This document shows, piece by piece, positions 1 through 7,858 of a stretch of 64,000 bases of DNA. The notes beneath the pieces are model-generated. The model ran no database searches. It saw nothing but the letters and a program-made list of their open reading frames with translations, and had not been told where the DNA came from. This DNA comes from Paenibacillus sp. UNC451MF. GTDB taxonomy: Bacteria > Bacillota > Bacilli > Paenibacillales > NBRC-103111. The stretch covers positions 1-64,000 of the forward strand of contig NZ_JMLS01000002.1 of assembly GCF_000686845.1 (NCBI RefSeq). Direction: 5' to 3'. Both the position numbers and the translations under genes were made by a program. Each line of letters begins with the position of its first letter. The stretch's first letter is position 1.

Positions 1-234
1 GCATTCGGCGTTAAAGGCAGCCACTCTCGCAAAGCAACCTGCCTGGATAACGCATGCATCGAATCCTTCTTTTCGCATCTCAAAACAGAGAAGTTGTACC
101 TCAAACAGTGTAATTCAGGAGCGGAAATTCAGCAAGCGGTGGAAGAATATATTTACGATTACAACTACCACCGTTTTCAAGCCAAATTAAAACAACGCGC
201 ACCGATTGAATATCGATGCGCGTTGGCAGCTTAG
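1..234 (+). pseudogene. IS3-family transposase, C-terminal part (cut by window start)
   Basis: An open frame runs in from the window edge for 77 codons to a TAG. It carries the last third of an IS3-type (IS150 group) DDE transposase: the LDNACIESFFSHLK stretch with the conserved D and the final catalytic E, and the YIYDYNYHRFQAKLKQRAPIEY tail typical of OrfB. This enzyme cuts and joins the element ends during transposition. The 5' part lies outside the window, so it cannot be said whether the element is intact. It is followed within about 35 bases by a sequence resembling an IS3 right end. Confident on family, unsure on integrity. Confidence 0.85.
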
Positions 235-285
235 CTTTTTTCATCTGTCTACTTGACAGGGGTATGACCAGTGCAGTACCATCAA
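235..285 (+). mobile_element. Probable right end of the IS3-type element
   Basis: Just after the transposase stop come TCTGTCTACTTGACAGGGGT and GTGCAGT, which resemble the terminal region of IS150-group elements. The other end is not in the window, so the inverted repeat and the target duplication cannot be confirmed and the exact boundary is a guess. Confidence 0.5.
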
Positions 286-296
286 GGGCTTTTTTT

Positions 297-610
297 CTAT
301 TTGGCGTGCTTAGAAAATCACGTATCTTCTAGTCATTGAAAATTCGGTCGCAGGAAGGACTGAGTTCTCCGAGTTAGGACTACTTACCTATGGTGAAATC
401 CGTACATAAAAGCGTATCGAAAAAAGTACCTGTCGGAGACAGGGTGAAATGCCAGACCTAACATAAAGTGAATCCTACCACGTCATTAAAAAGCCTCGCC
501 AGAGGGAACAGAGGAAGTTGATCCCCATATCGACGAACTAGGGAAGCTACAAATTAGTTGGGGCGGAAGCGAAGAATCCACCGGCTTAAGGAGAATCAAC
601 CATTATTAAA
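297..610 (+). mobile_element. Possible group II intron 5' RNA fragment (domain I-like), no reverse transcriptase
   Basis: This non-coding stretch starts with GTGC and a short hairpin (CGTG at 305-308 with CACG at 319-322). It has a second hairpin at 429-443 (CCTGTC, loop GGA, GACAGG) followed by GGTGAAAT, and several more GTGAAATCC or GTGAATCC-like runs. That texture is what domain I of bacterial group II introns looks like. No intron-encoded reverse transcriptase follows: from 723 on there is a normal LysR gene. If the reading is right this is a 5'-truncated retroelement copy next to an IS. The call rests on pattern memory only; a covariance-model search would decide. Confidence 0.45.
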
Positions 611-722
611 CTAGTCCAAACTATTAGTGTGTTCCAAAAATATTTTTCAAGCTGATATCAGACTTTGAAGGCCTAGTTTGATAAGGGAATAGCCTTTTTT
701 CCGGCTTGGAAGAAGTGCAAAA

Positions 723-1595
723 TCAAACTGTCTTTTTCAGCGTTTCTATCAATGTCTTCATATGGGGGGAATTCTGGTTTTTCATCTGGTACGCCAAGTA
801 CAGGTTGTTATAAACGGTACAAGCCGGGTACATTATCTTTACCTTGTTCCTAAATAAATGGTCATCCAACATGAATGTAGGAAGCAAGCTGATTCCTGCG
901 CCGTGCTCGATGGCCTTTAGCACGCTGTGCAAATCGGGCACGGCGTGTGTTGGATGCGTTTGTGGACGCTTATGGAAATGCTCCCGCCAAAAGCGGCGGA
1001 TGATGGGTAAATCCAAGTCATAACTGATCCATGGCTGGGAGCATAACCACGCTTCATAAGACTCCTTGTCGTCAAAGACTGGTTCCGCGTAATCAGGAGG
1101 TGCCACTAACGCAAACTCCTCTTGCATGTACGGGATATATTCAATTCCAGGGGCAGTAAGCTTTTTCGACATGATGATGATGTCTACCTTTTCCTCAAGC
1201 AGCCATTCAAGCAGCTTGGAAGCGACTCCGAGATAGGCAATGACACGCATCTGGTAGCTGCCGATATGCGGAGCGATATGTTCCCGAAAAAACTCATGCG
1301 CAGACCCAATTCGAAGTATGGGTAAAGAAGTGAACGTGTTCGTCTTGAGGGTTTGCGAGGTTTCCTCCAACGCTTCGATAAGCGGAACCACCTGTGTGTA
1401 TAGTGCTTTGCCTCTCTCCGTCGGAATCATTTTCCGGGGAGCTCGTGTAAACAAAGGTTCACCCACCTCTGCTTCCAGGGAAGCCAGATGCTGACTCATG
1501 GCTGGCTGGGTCATCATCCTTGTTCTTGCGGCTTCCGACACGGAGCTATGCTTGTAAATGCTTATAAAGCTTCGATACCATTCAAAGTCCACCAT
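723..1595 (-). CDS. LysR-family transcriptional regulator
   Basis: A 290-residue protein of normal LysR length. Residues 1-60 form the winged helix-turn-helix (FISIYKHSSVSEAARTRMMTQPAMSQHLASLE), residues about 90-290 the periplasmic-binding-like effector domain. Unusually the recognition helix reads RMMTQPAMSQHL, close to the family norm TQPAVSRQI. It starts at ATG with GAGAGGAT upstream. The MFS transporter gene on the same strand ends 15 bases upstream, so it is probably the last gene of an operon with the DJ-1-like and MFS genes. The likely role is control of that operon; the effector is unknown. Confidence 0.9.
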   Translation of the reverse strand: MVDFEWYRSFISIYKHSSVSEAARTRMMTQPAMSQHLASLEAEVGEPLFTRAPRKMIPTERGKALYTQVVPLIEALEETSQTLKTNTFTSLPILRIGSAHEFFREHIAPHIGSYQMRVIAYLGVASKLLEWLLEEKVDIIIMSKKLTAPGIEYIPYMQEEFALVAPPDYAEPVFDDKESYEAWLCSQPWISYDLDLPIIRRFWREHFHKRPQTHPTHAVPDLHSVLKAIEHGAGISLLPTFMLDDHLFRNKVKIMYPACTVYNNLYLAYQMKNQNSPHMKTLIETLKKTV

Positions 1596-1610
1596 GTGCG
1601 CGATCCTCTC

Positions 1611-2819
1611 TTAACTGTAACGTTTCTGTTGCTTTCCACCCCATATCGTAAACAAAATTCCTATGACTGTCACGAGCGAGGCAACCCAAGGTACGGCAGG
1701 GAGCCCTTCAGCAAAGCCTGAATCAATGACGATACCCCCGATATACGCTCCAAGTGCATTACCCAGATTAAAAGCCGCAATGTTCAATGTCGAAGCCAGT
1801 GTAGGGGCTTCCTTCGCAGTGTTCAGCATGTGGAGCTGCAGACCAGGGACGGTGCCGAATGCTGCGACTCCCAATATGAAAACAGTGATCAAGGTAAGGA
1901 TCTTATTTTGATCCGTGAAACTAAATATGGCCAGTATAATCGCCAGCGCGACAAGTGTCCCAATCAGAGAGGGGAACAGGCGGCGGTCGGCCAATTTGCC
2001 TCCATAAATATTCCCGATGGTAATCCCGACGCCGAACAGGACGAGGATGTATGAAACAGAGCTAGGTGAGAAGCCCGTGACATCTGTCAGGATTGGCGAA
2101 ATGTAAGTAAAAGCTGTAAATACGCCACCAAACCCGAATACGGTCATCAGCAATGCGACATGAACCGCCGGACGTTTGAGCACTCCGAGCTCTTTTCGCA
2201 GATTGGAGGTTGCACTGGCGACCTTCGGAACGAGTAAGACAATCCCGACCAGTGCAACGATCCCAATGATCGTGATTGCCCAGAAAGTAGAGCGCCAGCC
2301 GTATGCTTGTCCCAGAAACGTTCCCAACGGTACACCCAATATATTAGCCAGTGTCAGTCCGGTAAACATGATAGCGATGGCACCTGCGCGTTTTTCCTGG
2401 GGAACCAGCTCAGCAGCAATGACCGAGCCAACTCCGAAGAACGATCCGTGGGTAAGTGCAGCCAAGATGCGAGCCAGCATCAAAACCGTATAATTCGGTG
2501 CGAGAGCGGCAAGCGCATTTCCCGCGATAAATAAAATCATGAGGAATAATAAAAGTGCTTTGCGCGGCATTCGGTGGGTAGCGATCGTGATAAAGGGGGC
2601 ACCGATGGCAACTCCCAACGCATAGCCCGTAATAAGGAAACCGGCCATGGGAATAGAGACATTCAGACTGGTTGCCACTTCAGAGAGCAGCCCCATAATG
2701 ATGAATTCGGTCATCCCGATAGCAAATGCCCCAAGTGTAAGCGCGTATAAGGCGAGATTTGATCCTTTGCGATCGGCCTGTACTTGTTCAGAATGAAAGG
2801 CCCTATTTTCTGTTATCAT
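1611..2819 (-). CDS. MFS efflux transporter, AraJ/YdhP-like (DHA1 group)
   Basis: A 402-residue twelve-helix major facilitator protein. The first helix has the ALTLGAFAIGMTEFIIMGLL signature shared by AraJ, YdhP and relatives; the cytoplasmic loop after helix 2 is short and basic (HRMPRK). These proteins export sugars or drugs by proton antiport. The frame is open further upstream, but ATG at 2819 is preferred since AAAGGAGGG lies before it; the spacing is long (13), and a TTG nine bases upstream has a short spacing, so the start is not settled. It is the middle gene of a three-gene operon, with the regulator downstream. Substrate cannot be told from sequence. Confidence 0.85.
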   Translation of the reverse strand: MITENRAFHSEQVQADRKGSNLALYALTLGAFAIGMTEFIIMGLLSEVATSLNVSIPMAGFLITGYALGVAIGAPFITIATHRMPRKALLLFLMILFIAGNALAALAPNYTVLMLARILAALTHGSFFGVGSVIAAELVPQEKRAGAIAIMFTGLTLANILGVPLGTFLGQAYGWRSTFWAITIIGIVALVGIVLLVPKVASATSNLRKELGVLKRPAVHVALLMTVFGFGGVFTAFTYISPILTDVTGFSPSSVSYILVLFGVGITIGNIYGGKLADRRLFPSLIGTLVALAIILAIFSFTDQNKILTLITVFILGVAAFGTVPGLQLHMLNTAKEAPTLASTLNIAAFNLGNALGAYIGGIVIDSGFAEGLPAVPWVASLVTVIGILFTIWGGKQQKRYS

Positions 2820-2872
2820 GGTATTCAATAGCCCTCCTTTTGTATAAAGAAAATAATAATTGAATATGGAAG

Positions 2873-2901
2873 GATGCTGATAGACTTCATCTATCAGCAT
2901 C
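2873..2901 (-). terminator. Intercistronic perfect hairpin between DJ-1-like and MFS genes
   Basis: GATGCTGATAG (2873-2883) and CTATCAGCATC (2891-2901) form an 11-bp perfect stem with a 7-base loop. It lies right after the stop of the upstream gene but has no U-run on the minus strand, so it may be an mRNA stability or partial attenuation element rather than a full terminator. Confidence 0.55.
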
Positions 2902-2909
2902 GAGTAATT

Positions 2910-3572
2910 TTAATTACCTAATTTGTTCAATACTGCTTTTGTGACAGCGAGCGTAGATTGAGGATTTTGTCCGGTAATCAGGTTGCCGTCGACTTCTACA
3001 TGTGTGTTCCAGTTTGGCGCCGCTACAAAAATGGCACCCAGATCACGGATTTTGCTCTCCAAGAGGAATGGTAGGTTAGAGCCCAAGCCTGTCGCTGCTT
3101 CTTCTCTGTCAGTGAAAGCATTCACGCGCTTGCCTGCGATTAGCGGCTGTCCATTGGACAAAGTCGCGCCAACGAGACCGGCAGGACCATGGCAAACAGC
3201 GGCGACGGTTTTTCCAGCTTCGTAAAATTCACGAAGCAATTGCTGGAGCTTTTGGTTTTCTGGCAGATCGAACATTGTGCCATGACCGCCAGGAAGGAAA
3301 ATCACCTGAAATCCTTCCGCCGTTACATCATCCAGCTTTTTGGTGTTTTCCAGATGCTTGGCAGCGTCCGAGATTTCTTGCGGTGTTTGGTCATCCACGC
3401 CGCTTGGGTCGATCGGGGCAGTTCCTCCCTTTGGGCTTGCTACTGTGACTTCATAGCCGTTTTCTTGGAAAGCCAAATAAGCCTCCGCGAACTCCGATAG
3501 CCAGATTCCTGTCTTCTTGTCTTCCTGCATATCTGAATGACTGGTGACAACCATTAAGATTTGTTTTCCCAT
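2910..3572 (-). CDS. DJ-1/PfpI family protein (Hsp31-like glyoxalase/chaperone type)
   Basis: A 220-residue class I glutamine amidotransferase-like protein. The nucleophile elbow is AVCHGPAG, with Cys in the sharp turn; GIWLSEFAEAY near residue 25 supplies the conserved Glu that tunes the cysteine. This is the arrangement of Hsp31-type glyoxalase III / holding chaperones that deal with methylglyoxal and stress damage. It starts at ATG with AGGAGG eight bases upstream and is first in the operon with the MFS exporter and LysR regulator, which suggests an electrophile or drug response. Cytoplasmic. The exact enzymatic activity is inferred from the family. Confidence 0.88.
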   Translation of the reverse strand: MGKQILMVVTSHSDMQEDKKTGIWLSEFAEAYLAFQENGYEVTVASPKGGTAPIDPSGVDDQTPQEISDAAKHLENTKKLDDVTAEGFQVIFLPGGHGTMFDLPENQKLQQLLREFYEAGKTVAAVCHGPAGLVGATLSNGQPLIAGKRVNAFTDREEAATGLGSNLPFLLESKIRDLGAIFVAAPNWNTHVEVDGNLITGQNPQSTLAVTKAVLNKLGN

Positions 3573-3634
3573 TTATATTGCCTCCTATTCTTTTGAACTT
3601 TGGTTACAGGTGTTATTCTACGACCGTAGTATCG

Positions 3635-3655
3635 ATAAAACAAATTATGTTTTAT
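3635..3655. promoter_or_regulatory. Inverted repeat upstream of DJ-1-like operon
   Basis: ATAAAACA (3635-3642) and TGTTTTAT (3648-3655) are perfect mirror arms around AATTA, 60-80 bases before the operon start. Position and symmetry suit an operator for a dimeric regulator, possibly the LysR protein at the end of the operon, although the arms do not show the usual T-N11-A LysR core. Confidence 0.4.
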
Positions 3656-3827
3656 GTGTATATATATAAATAAATTTATATCGTGGATGCGGAATAAAAG
3701 AAGTGGCGTTAGGAGACAATGCGAAACTAGCTGTCAAGGAGCTTTGGATACCAACTAACTGAAGTTTCAGCAGCTACAGCTGACGCATTGTATCGGAAAA
3801 CGAAGGATCTAGTCTCACAGTGGCAGA

Positions 3828-4355
3828 ATGAAGAGTGGCATTGTGTTCGACATGCAAAGGACATTGGGAGAACTTACTTCAGAAAGAAAGCTGTTTCATT
3901 CAGAAGCGGACTTTCAGCACGCCTTGGCCATGAAAATAGACCAATTATACCCTACTGCGGCTATCCGGTTCGAAATTCCATTGGAAATAGAACATTCACG
4001 GATTCACCTGGACATTCGAGTTGCATTAGAGGATCAGATTATCGCTATAGAGTTGAAGTACGGTACTACAAAGCTTGCGTTGATAGATAATAAAGAAAAA
4101 TATGACCTTCGGGATCAGAGTGCTGACGATAATACGAGGTATGGTTTTTGCAATGATATAGAACGAGTAGAAAAGATGATTGACCTTAAGCATTGTACTG
4201 AAGGCTATGCAGTTATCCTAACCAACTATTCGGCGTTTTGGAAGACTTGGAAACCTAATTTAAGCAGAAAGGTAAACGATGAGGATTTTCGTATCCACGA
4301 AGGAAGAAGATTGCATGGCGAACTCAAGTGGGGTCCTAACACAAAGCCACTTTAA
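3828..4355 (+). CDS. PD-(D/E)XK nuclease-like hypothetical protein, C-terminally truncated
   Basis: 175 residues. HSEADFQHALA near residue 27, then HLDIRVALEDQIIAIELKY, which gives the D...ExK pattern of PD-(D/E)XK enzymes, then GYAVILTNYSAFWK and a HEGRR-LHGELKWG stretch. This order matches a family of uncharacterised PD-(D/E)XK-like proteins. Relatives, as I recall, go on for another 40-60 residues ending in a W-x-x-Y-S-like block; here the frame stops right after KWGPNTKPL, so it looks truncated. No good ribosome site precedes the ATG; Met9 is an alternative start. It may be inactive. Its neighbours give no functional clue. Confidence 0.6.
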   Translation: MKSGIVFDMQRTLGELTSERKLFHSEADFQHALAMKIDQLYPTAAIRFEIPLEIEHSRIHLDIRVALEDQIIAIELKYGTTKLALIDNKEKYDLRDQSADDNTRYGFCNDIERVEKMIDLKHCTEGYAVILTNYSAFWKTWKPNLSRKVNDEDFRIHEGRRLHGELKWGPNTKPL

Positions 4356-4389
4356 CAGCTGGGTTTTTCTTTTTTTTCCTACCGTTTAG

Positions 4390-5277
4390 CTAATCGACAA
4401 GCTCCGGCTCATGTACCTGCAGCCGCTTTTTGCGAAACTCGGACGGCGTGCATCCGTTGTACCGTTTGAAAATGCGTATGAATTGGGTGACGTTCTGAAA
4501 ACCAGATTGAACGCCAATGTCCGCAATGCTAAGCGACTTGGTCAGCATCAAACGCTCGGATGCTTTAATCCGCCTCACGTGCAAATAATCGACGAAGGTC
4601 ATGCCGATATGCTTCTGGAAATATTTGATAAAGTAATGGTACTCCAAATGGACAAGAGGGAGCACATCCTGAATGCGAATCGGCTCGGAGTAATGGGCCT
4701 CCACATAATCCAGCACCGGCTTCAGTCGTTGCCAATCCGGCGGCGACATAGGCGCGGAGGAGACCGTGTGGCGTACGATCAGGGCAAGCAGCTGCTTGAA
4801 CGCTCCGCTGACCGCCAGCTCATACCCCATTCCCATTTCGCTGGCTTCCTCGTAAATGCCGAGCAGTAGACGATACATCGTCTCCTTCACCACCGTATTG
4901 CCGCACAAAATCTTGTTTAAACGATCGAGCGGCTCCGATAGCTCCAATAAGACAGGCGCAAATTCCTTCGTGTACGAATCCATCTGCGCCAGCATGTCGA
5001 ATTGTAGAACTATTTGCTTGACATGCGAATTTCGTTTGGTACGATGCAACCGTGACGAACCGAGCAACAGCAAATCCGGACCTTTTAGCTCATACACTTG
5101 ATCGACTGTTTCAACCAGCATCGAGCCCTCCAATAAGAGTAAAATTTCCACCTCTTTATGATAATGCCAAGTGTTCCATGGAGCTGACGGAAAAGTCGGA
5201 AACTCCAGGTCCCATATTTTGTAGCGCAGCAGCGGATGGTGGTAATTTACTTGTTCATTCCGAGCTCTTCCTTCCAC
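4390..5277 (-). CDS. AraC-family transcriptional regulator of the pectin/sugar locus
   Basis: 295 residues. Residues 1-120 form a cupin-like sensing domain (NTWHYHKEVEILLLLEGSMLV), residues about 190-285 the two helix-turn-helix motifs of AraC proteins, ending in FQNVTQFIRIFKRYNGCTPSEFRKKR. The start is GTG at 5277, with GGAGGGA eight bases upstream. It is transcribed away from the oxidoreductase / binding-protein / GH28 operon, and the shared control region holds two direct repeats 21 bp apart that suit its two DNA-binding motifs. It very likely activates the divergent operon when a pectin-derived sugar binds the cupin; the inducer is not known. Confidence 0.92.
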   Translation of the reverse strand: MEGRARNEQVNYHHPLLRYKIWDLEFPTFPSAPWNTWHYHKEVEILLLLEGSMLVETVDQVYELKGPDLLLLGSSRLHRTKRNSHVKQIVLQFDMLAQMDSYTKEFAPVLLELSEPLDRLNKILCGNTVVKETMYRLLLGIYEEASEMGMGYELAVSGAFKQLLALIVRHTVSSAPMSPPDWQRLKPVLDYVEAHYSEPIRIQDVLPLVHLEYHYFIKYFQKHIGMTFVDYLHVRRIKASERLMLTKSLSIADIGVQSGFQNVTQFIRIFKRYNGCTPSEFRKKRLQVHEPELVD

Positions 5278-5303
5278 AGTCAGTCTCCCTCCATGTCCTT
5301 AGA

Positions 5304-5336
5304 GACAGTTTTGTACGATTATAAGACAGTTCTGTA
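5304..5336 (+). promoter_or_regulatory. Direct-repeat operator, likely AraC binding site
   Basis: GACAGTTTTGTA (5304-5315) and GACAGTTCTGTA (5325-5336) differ at one base and start 21 bp apart, two helical turns. The downstream copy ends just before the expected -35 position of the promoter whose -10 is TACAAT at 5363-5368, and no good -35 is visible. That is the classic set-up for activation by an AraC-type protein. Confidence 0.7.
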
Positions 5337-5362
5337 TCTGGAGCTTCGGCTGGGGTGGGGCT

Positions 5363-5368
5363 TACAAT
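5363..5368 (+). promoter_or_regulatory. Candidate -10 box of the pectin operon
   Basis: TACAAT, one base from consensus. The hexamer 17 bases upstream (5340-5345) is unlike TTGACA, which fits a promoter dependent on an activator bound at 5304-5336. The predicted transcript start is near 5375. Confidence 0.5.
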
Positions 5369-5377
5369 GAAGAAGTA

Positions 5378-5391
5378 CGAAAGCGCTATCA
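5378..5391 (+). promoter_or_regulatory. Catabolite-responsive element (cre)
   Basis: CGAAAGCGCTATCA matches the cre consensus TGWAANCGNTNWCA at 13 of 14 positions. It sits at about +3 to +16 of the predicted transcript, a position where CcpA represses. The site also forms part of a longer imperfect palindrome, 5379-5403. It implies glucose repression of the oxidoreductase / binding protein / GH28 operon. Confidence 0.7.
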
Positions 5392-5435
5392 TTATAGGCT
5401 TTCATTGGCATGACCTACTTAAAGGGGGAAGAGTT

Positions 5436-6497
5436 GTGATTAAAATAGGTTTAATGGGATGCGGGGTCGTAGCCTCCTACGGACATATTCCTGTCATTAC
5501 GGCATCGAACGAATTTGAACTGACAGCGATTTATGAACCCGATCCCGCCCGAACGGAATCGTTGCAGTTGAAATACAACATCCCGGTTTTTACGGATGCG
5601 GAGGCTTTTTTTCGGGCTGATTTTGAAGCAGTTGTTATAACTTCTCCAGCCCCATGCCATTACGATAATGTTATGCGTGCGGCCCGTTACGGCAAACATG
5701 TTTTGTGCGAAAAGCCGCTGGCTACGAATGAGCGTGAAGCCGCCGAAATGATCAATGTCATGAAACAAAACGGCCTGCTGTTATTTACCGCGTTCGACTA
5801 CCGTTTCAGCCCGGCTGCCCAAACGATCAAAAGAATTGTAAAAGACGGCCTTATCGGCGAAGTCCGCTCCATGAGATTGAGCTACATATGGAACCTTCAC
5901 GGCAAGTATACCAACTCGGAGGAGCCGCTCCAGCTGAATATGAGACGGTCCAACCGAATGCTGGAGGGGGGGCCGATGGTGGATTGCGGCGTACATCAGA
6001 TCGACCTGGCCAGATGGTGGCTCGATTCCGAAGTGACAAGCTATCGTTCGGAAGGCGCTTGGGTCGATGAATATGAAGCCTCGGATCATATGTATCTCCA
6101 TATGAAGCATGCAAATGGAGCCCATACCATGGTGGAAATCAGCTACTCCTATTGCTTTACAGCCAAAGAGCCTGTATCCCATTTTACCTATCATCTAATC
6201 GGTACGGAAGGCATCGTGTATTACAATCGAGAAGCAAAAATATTTGAAATGAGAAATTCTACAGGCACTACCCCGTTTCCTTTTGCCAAGGAAAAAAATT
6301 TCCCCGGCATGTACGAAGCTTTTGCCAAAGCTCTAGAAAGCGGTTCGCCGAAAGATGTCCCTACCGGTACAGACGGACTGATCGCAACCTGGATTGCGCG
6401 GACGGCAACGGAGGATTTGATCGGAAGGCGCGGCATGCCTGAAAGAAGCCTTACCGCTATCAATGACCCTATGCTCCAAAACCAAAACCAATCGTAG
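5436..6497 (+). CDS. Gfo/Idh/MocA-family NAD(P)-dependent oxidoreductase
   Basis: 353 residues from a GTG at 5436 that has AAGGGGGAAG just upstream; an ATG at 5355 in the same frame has no ribosome site and would place the cre inside the gene. Residues 1-120 are a Rossmann fold (IGLMGCGVVASYGHIP, then HVLCEKPLA with the catalytic-type EKP motif). The rest is the alpha/beta substrate domain, with GGPMVDCGVHQIDLARWWL. Such enzymes oxidise or reduce sugars, uronates and inositols. As first gene of the AraC-controlled operon with GH28 downstream, a galacturonate-type substrate is a reasonable guess, not shown. Confidence 0.88.
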   Translation: MIKIGLMGCGVVASYGHIPVITASNEFELTAIYEPDPARTESLQLKYNIPVFTDAEAFFRADFEAVVITSPAPCHYDNVMRAARYGKHVLCEKPLATNEREAAEMINVMKQNGLLLFTAFDYRFSPAAQTIKRIVKDGLIGEVRSMRLSYIWNLHGKYTNSEEPLQLNMRRSNRMLEGGPMVDCGVHQIDLARWWLDSEVTSYRSEGAWVDEYEASDHMYLHMKHANGAHTMVEISYSYCFTAKEPVSHFTYHLIGTEGIVYYNREAKIFEMRNSTGTTPFPFAKEKNFPGMYEAFAKALESGSPKDVPTGTDGLIATWIARTATEDLIGRRGMPERSLTAINDPMLQNQNQS

Positions 6498-6507
6498 GAG
6501 GATCTCT

Positions 6508-7815
6508 ATGAACAAAAGAAAAGTGCTGGTGCCCTTCCTAAGCTTGTTAATGATCCTCTCCGGCTGTTCGGGAAAAGAGACGAACTCTTCGCAGCAGGAG
6601 TCTCCCAAATCGAAGGACATACCGGCATCCGTCACGAAAGACCCGGTAACGATTAAGATGTATCATAAGGGGGGGACAATCTCCGACGAAGAATTTAAAA
6701 ATTATTTCGTTGAGCCGGTCTCCAAAAAATATCCGAACATTACTCTCGAATTGGTTCGAGACAGCGCGAAAGGAAACAGCCCGGAAGAGCTGCTGACCAG
6801 CGGCAATTTTCCCGATCTTATTTATACCAGCAATCCCAGCATTCCAATCTATCAGGACCTGGACATTATTGAGGATTTGAATCCACTGATCAAAAAGAAC
6901 GGATTTGATTTGAGCAGGTTCCAGGATACGGGTTTGGAAATGATGAAAGGATATGACTCCAAAATTTTGGTCGGATTGCCCTTAACGATGAATATGGCGG
7001 CGATGATTTACAATAAAGACATTTTTGATAAATTCGGCATCCCTTACCCGAAAGATATGATGTCCTGGGATGACGCGATCGCGATCGCCAAAAAAATGAC
7101 GGTCGTTGACAACGGAACAAGTTATATCGGGATCGACCCGTGGAGGGTGGAATCCGTCGGAAGCCAAATGACGCTCCCGATTGTCGATCCGAAGACGAAT
7201 AAGGCAACAATTAATATCGAAGGCTGGGGCCATGTGCTGAATCTATTCAAGCAAGTGACGGATATGCCCGGATACGTGAACAACGGTAAGTTCGACTACG
7301 ATTTCTTTAAAGATAATTTGGCGATGGCTCCGATGTGGGCTACGGATTTGGTAGGCAAACTAACGGATCCGACCATCGCCAAGCTGAAAAACTGGGAGCT
7401 CGTTTCCATTCCGTATGTGAATGGCTATGAAGGAAAAGGAAGGAACGTGGATACCCACATGCTGATGATAGCCAAAGTGAGCAAACATAAGGACGAAGCG
7501 TTCGCCGTCATGAAGGAAGTACTTTCCGACGAAGTGCAGATGGCGATGGCCAAAGCAGGAAGAATCAGCCCGCTTAAGGATGAATCGTTCAAGAAAAATT
7601 ACTTGCAATCCAACGCATCCTTCAGTGGCAAAAACTTAGAGGCCTTATTCAAACTGACGCCGACTCAGCTTCCAGCGCATTCCAAATATGAGAATCAGGT
7701 ACGAATCATCATAAGAGGGGCTAAACAAAAGCTGGCGGTAGACCGCAAGGATATCAATACGATATTAAGAGAGCTTCAGGAAGAGGCCGACAAGTGGATC
7801 GAATCGCATCCATAA
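6508..7815 (+). CDS. Extracellular solute-binding lipoprotein (ABC sugar type), orphan
   Basis: 435 residues, beginning with a lipoprotein signal peptide and the lipobox LSGC at about residues 16-19. The mature part is a family 1 solute-binding protein, with NMAAMIYNKDIFDKFGIPYP typical of oligosaccharide binders. ATG at 6508 has AGGAGG seven bases before it; the gene begins 11 bases after the oxidoreductase stop. It would capture sugar outside the membrane for an ABC importer, but no permease or ATPase gene is next to it. A paralogue, also without permeases, lies at 58025-59356. Confidence 0.9.
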   Translation: MNKRKVLVPFLSLLMILSGCSGKETNSSQQESPKSKDIPASVTKDPVTIKMYHKGGTISDEEFKNYFVEPVSKKYPNITLELVRDSAKGNSPEELLTSGNFPDLIYTSNPSIPIYQDLDIIEDLNPLIKKNGFDLSRFQDTGLEMMKGYDSKILVGLPLTMNMAAMIYNKDIFDKFGIPYPKDMMSWDDAIAIAKKMTVVDNGTSYIGIDPWRVESVGSQMTLPIVDPKTNKATINIEGWGHVLNLFKQVTDMPGYVNNGKFDYDFFKDNLAMAPMWATDLVGKLTDPTIAKLKNWELVSIPYVNGYEGKGRNVDTHMLMIAKVSKHKDEAFAVMKEVLSDEVQMAMAKAGRISPLKDESFKKNYLQSNASFSGKNLEALFKLTPTQLPAHSKYENQVRIIIRGAKQKLAVDRKDINTILRELQEEADKWIESHP

Positions 7816-7858
7816 AATAAAACGCGGTGAACCAGTGTGTCGAAGGGAGCAACAAACG

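Noticed and set aside
3656-3827. Coding remnant before the PD-(D/E)XK gene
   Set aside because: Short open stretches in two frames, each broken by stops and matching nothing recognisable.
3788-4090. 100-codon frame overlapping the PD-(D/E)XK gene
   Set aside because: No ribosome site, composition of a shadow frame, and the overlapping frame has recognisable family motifs.
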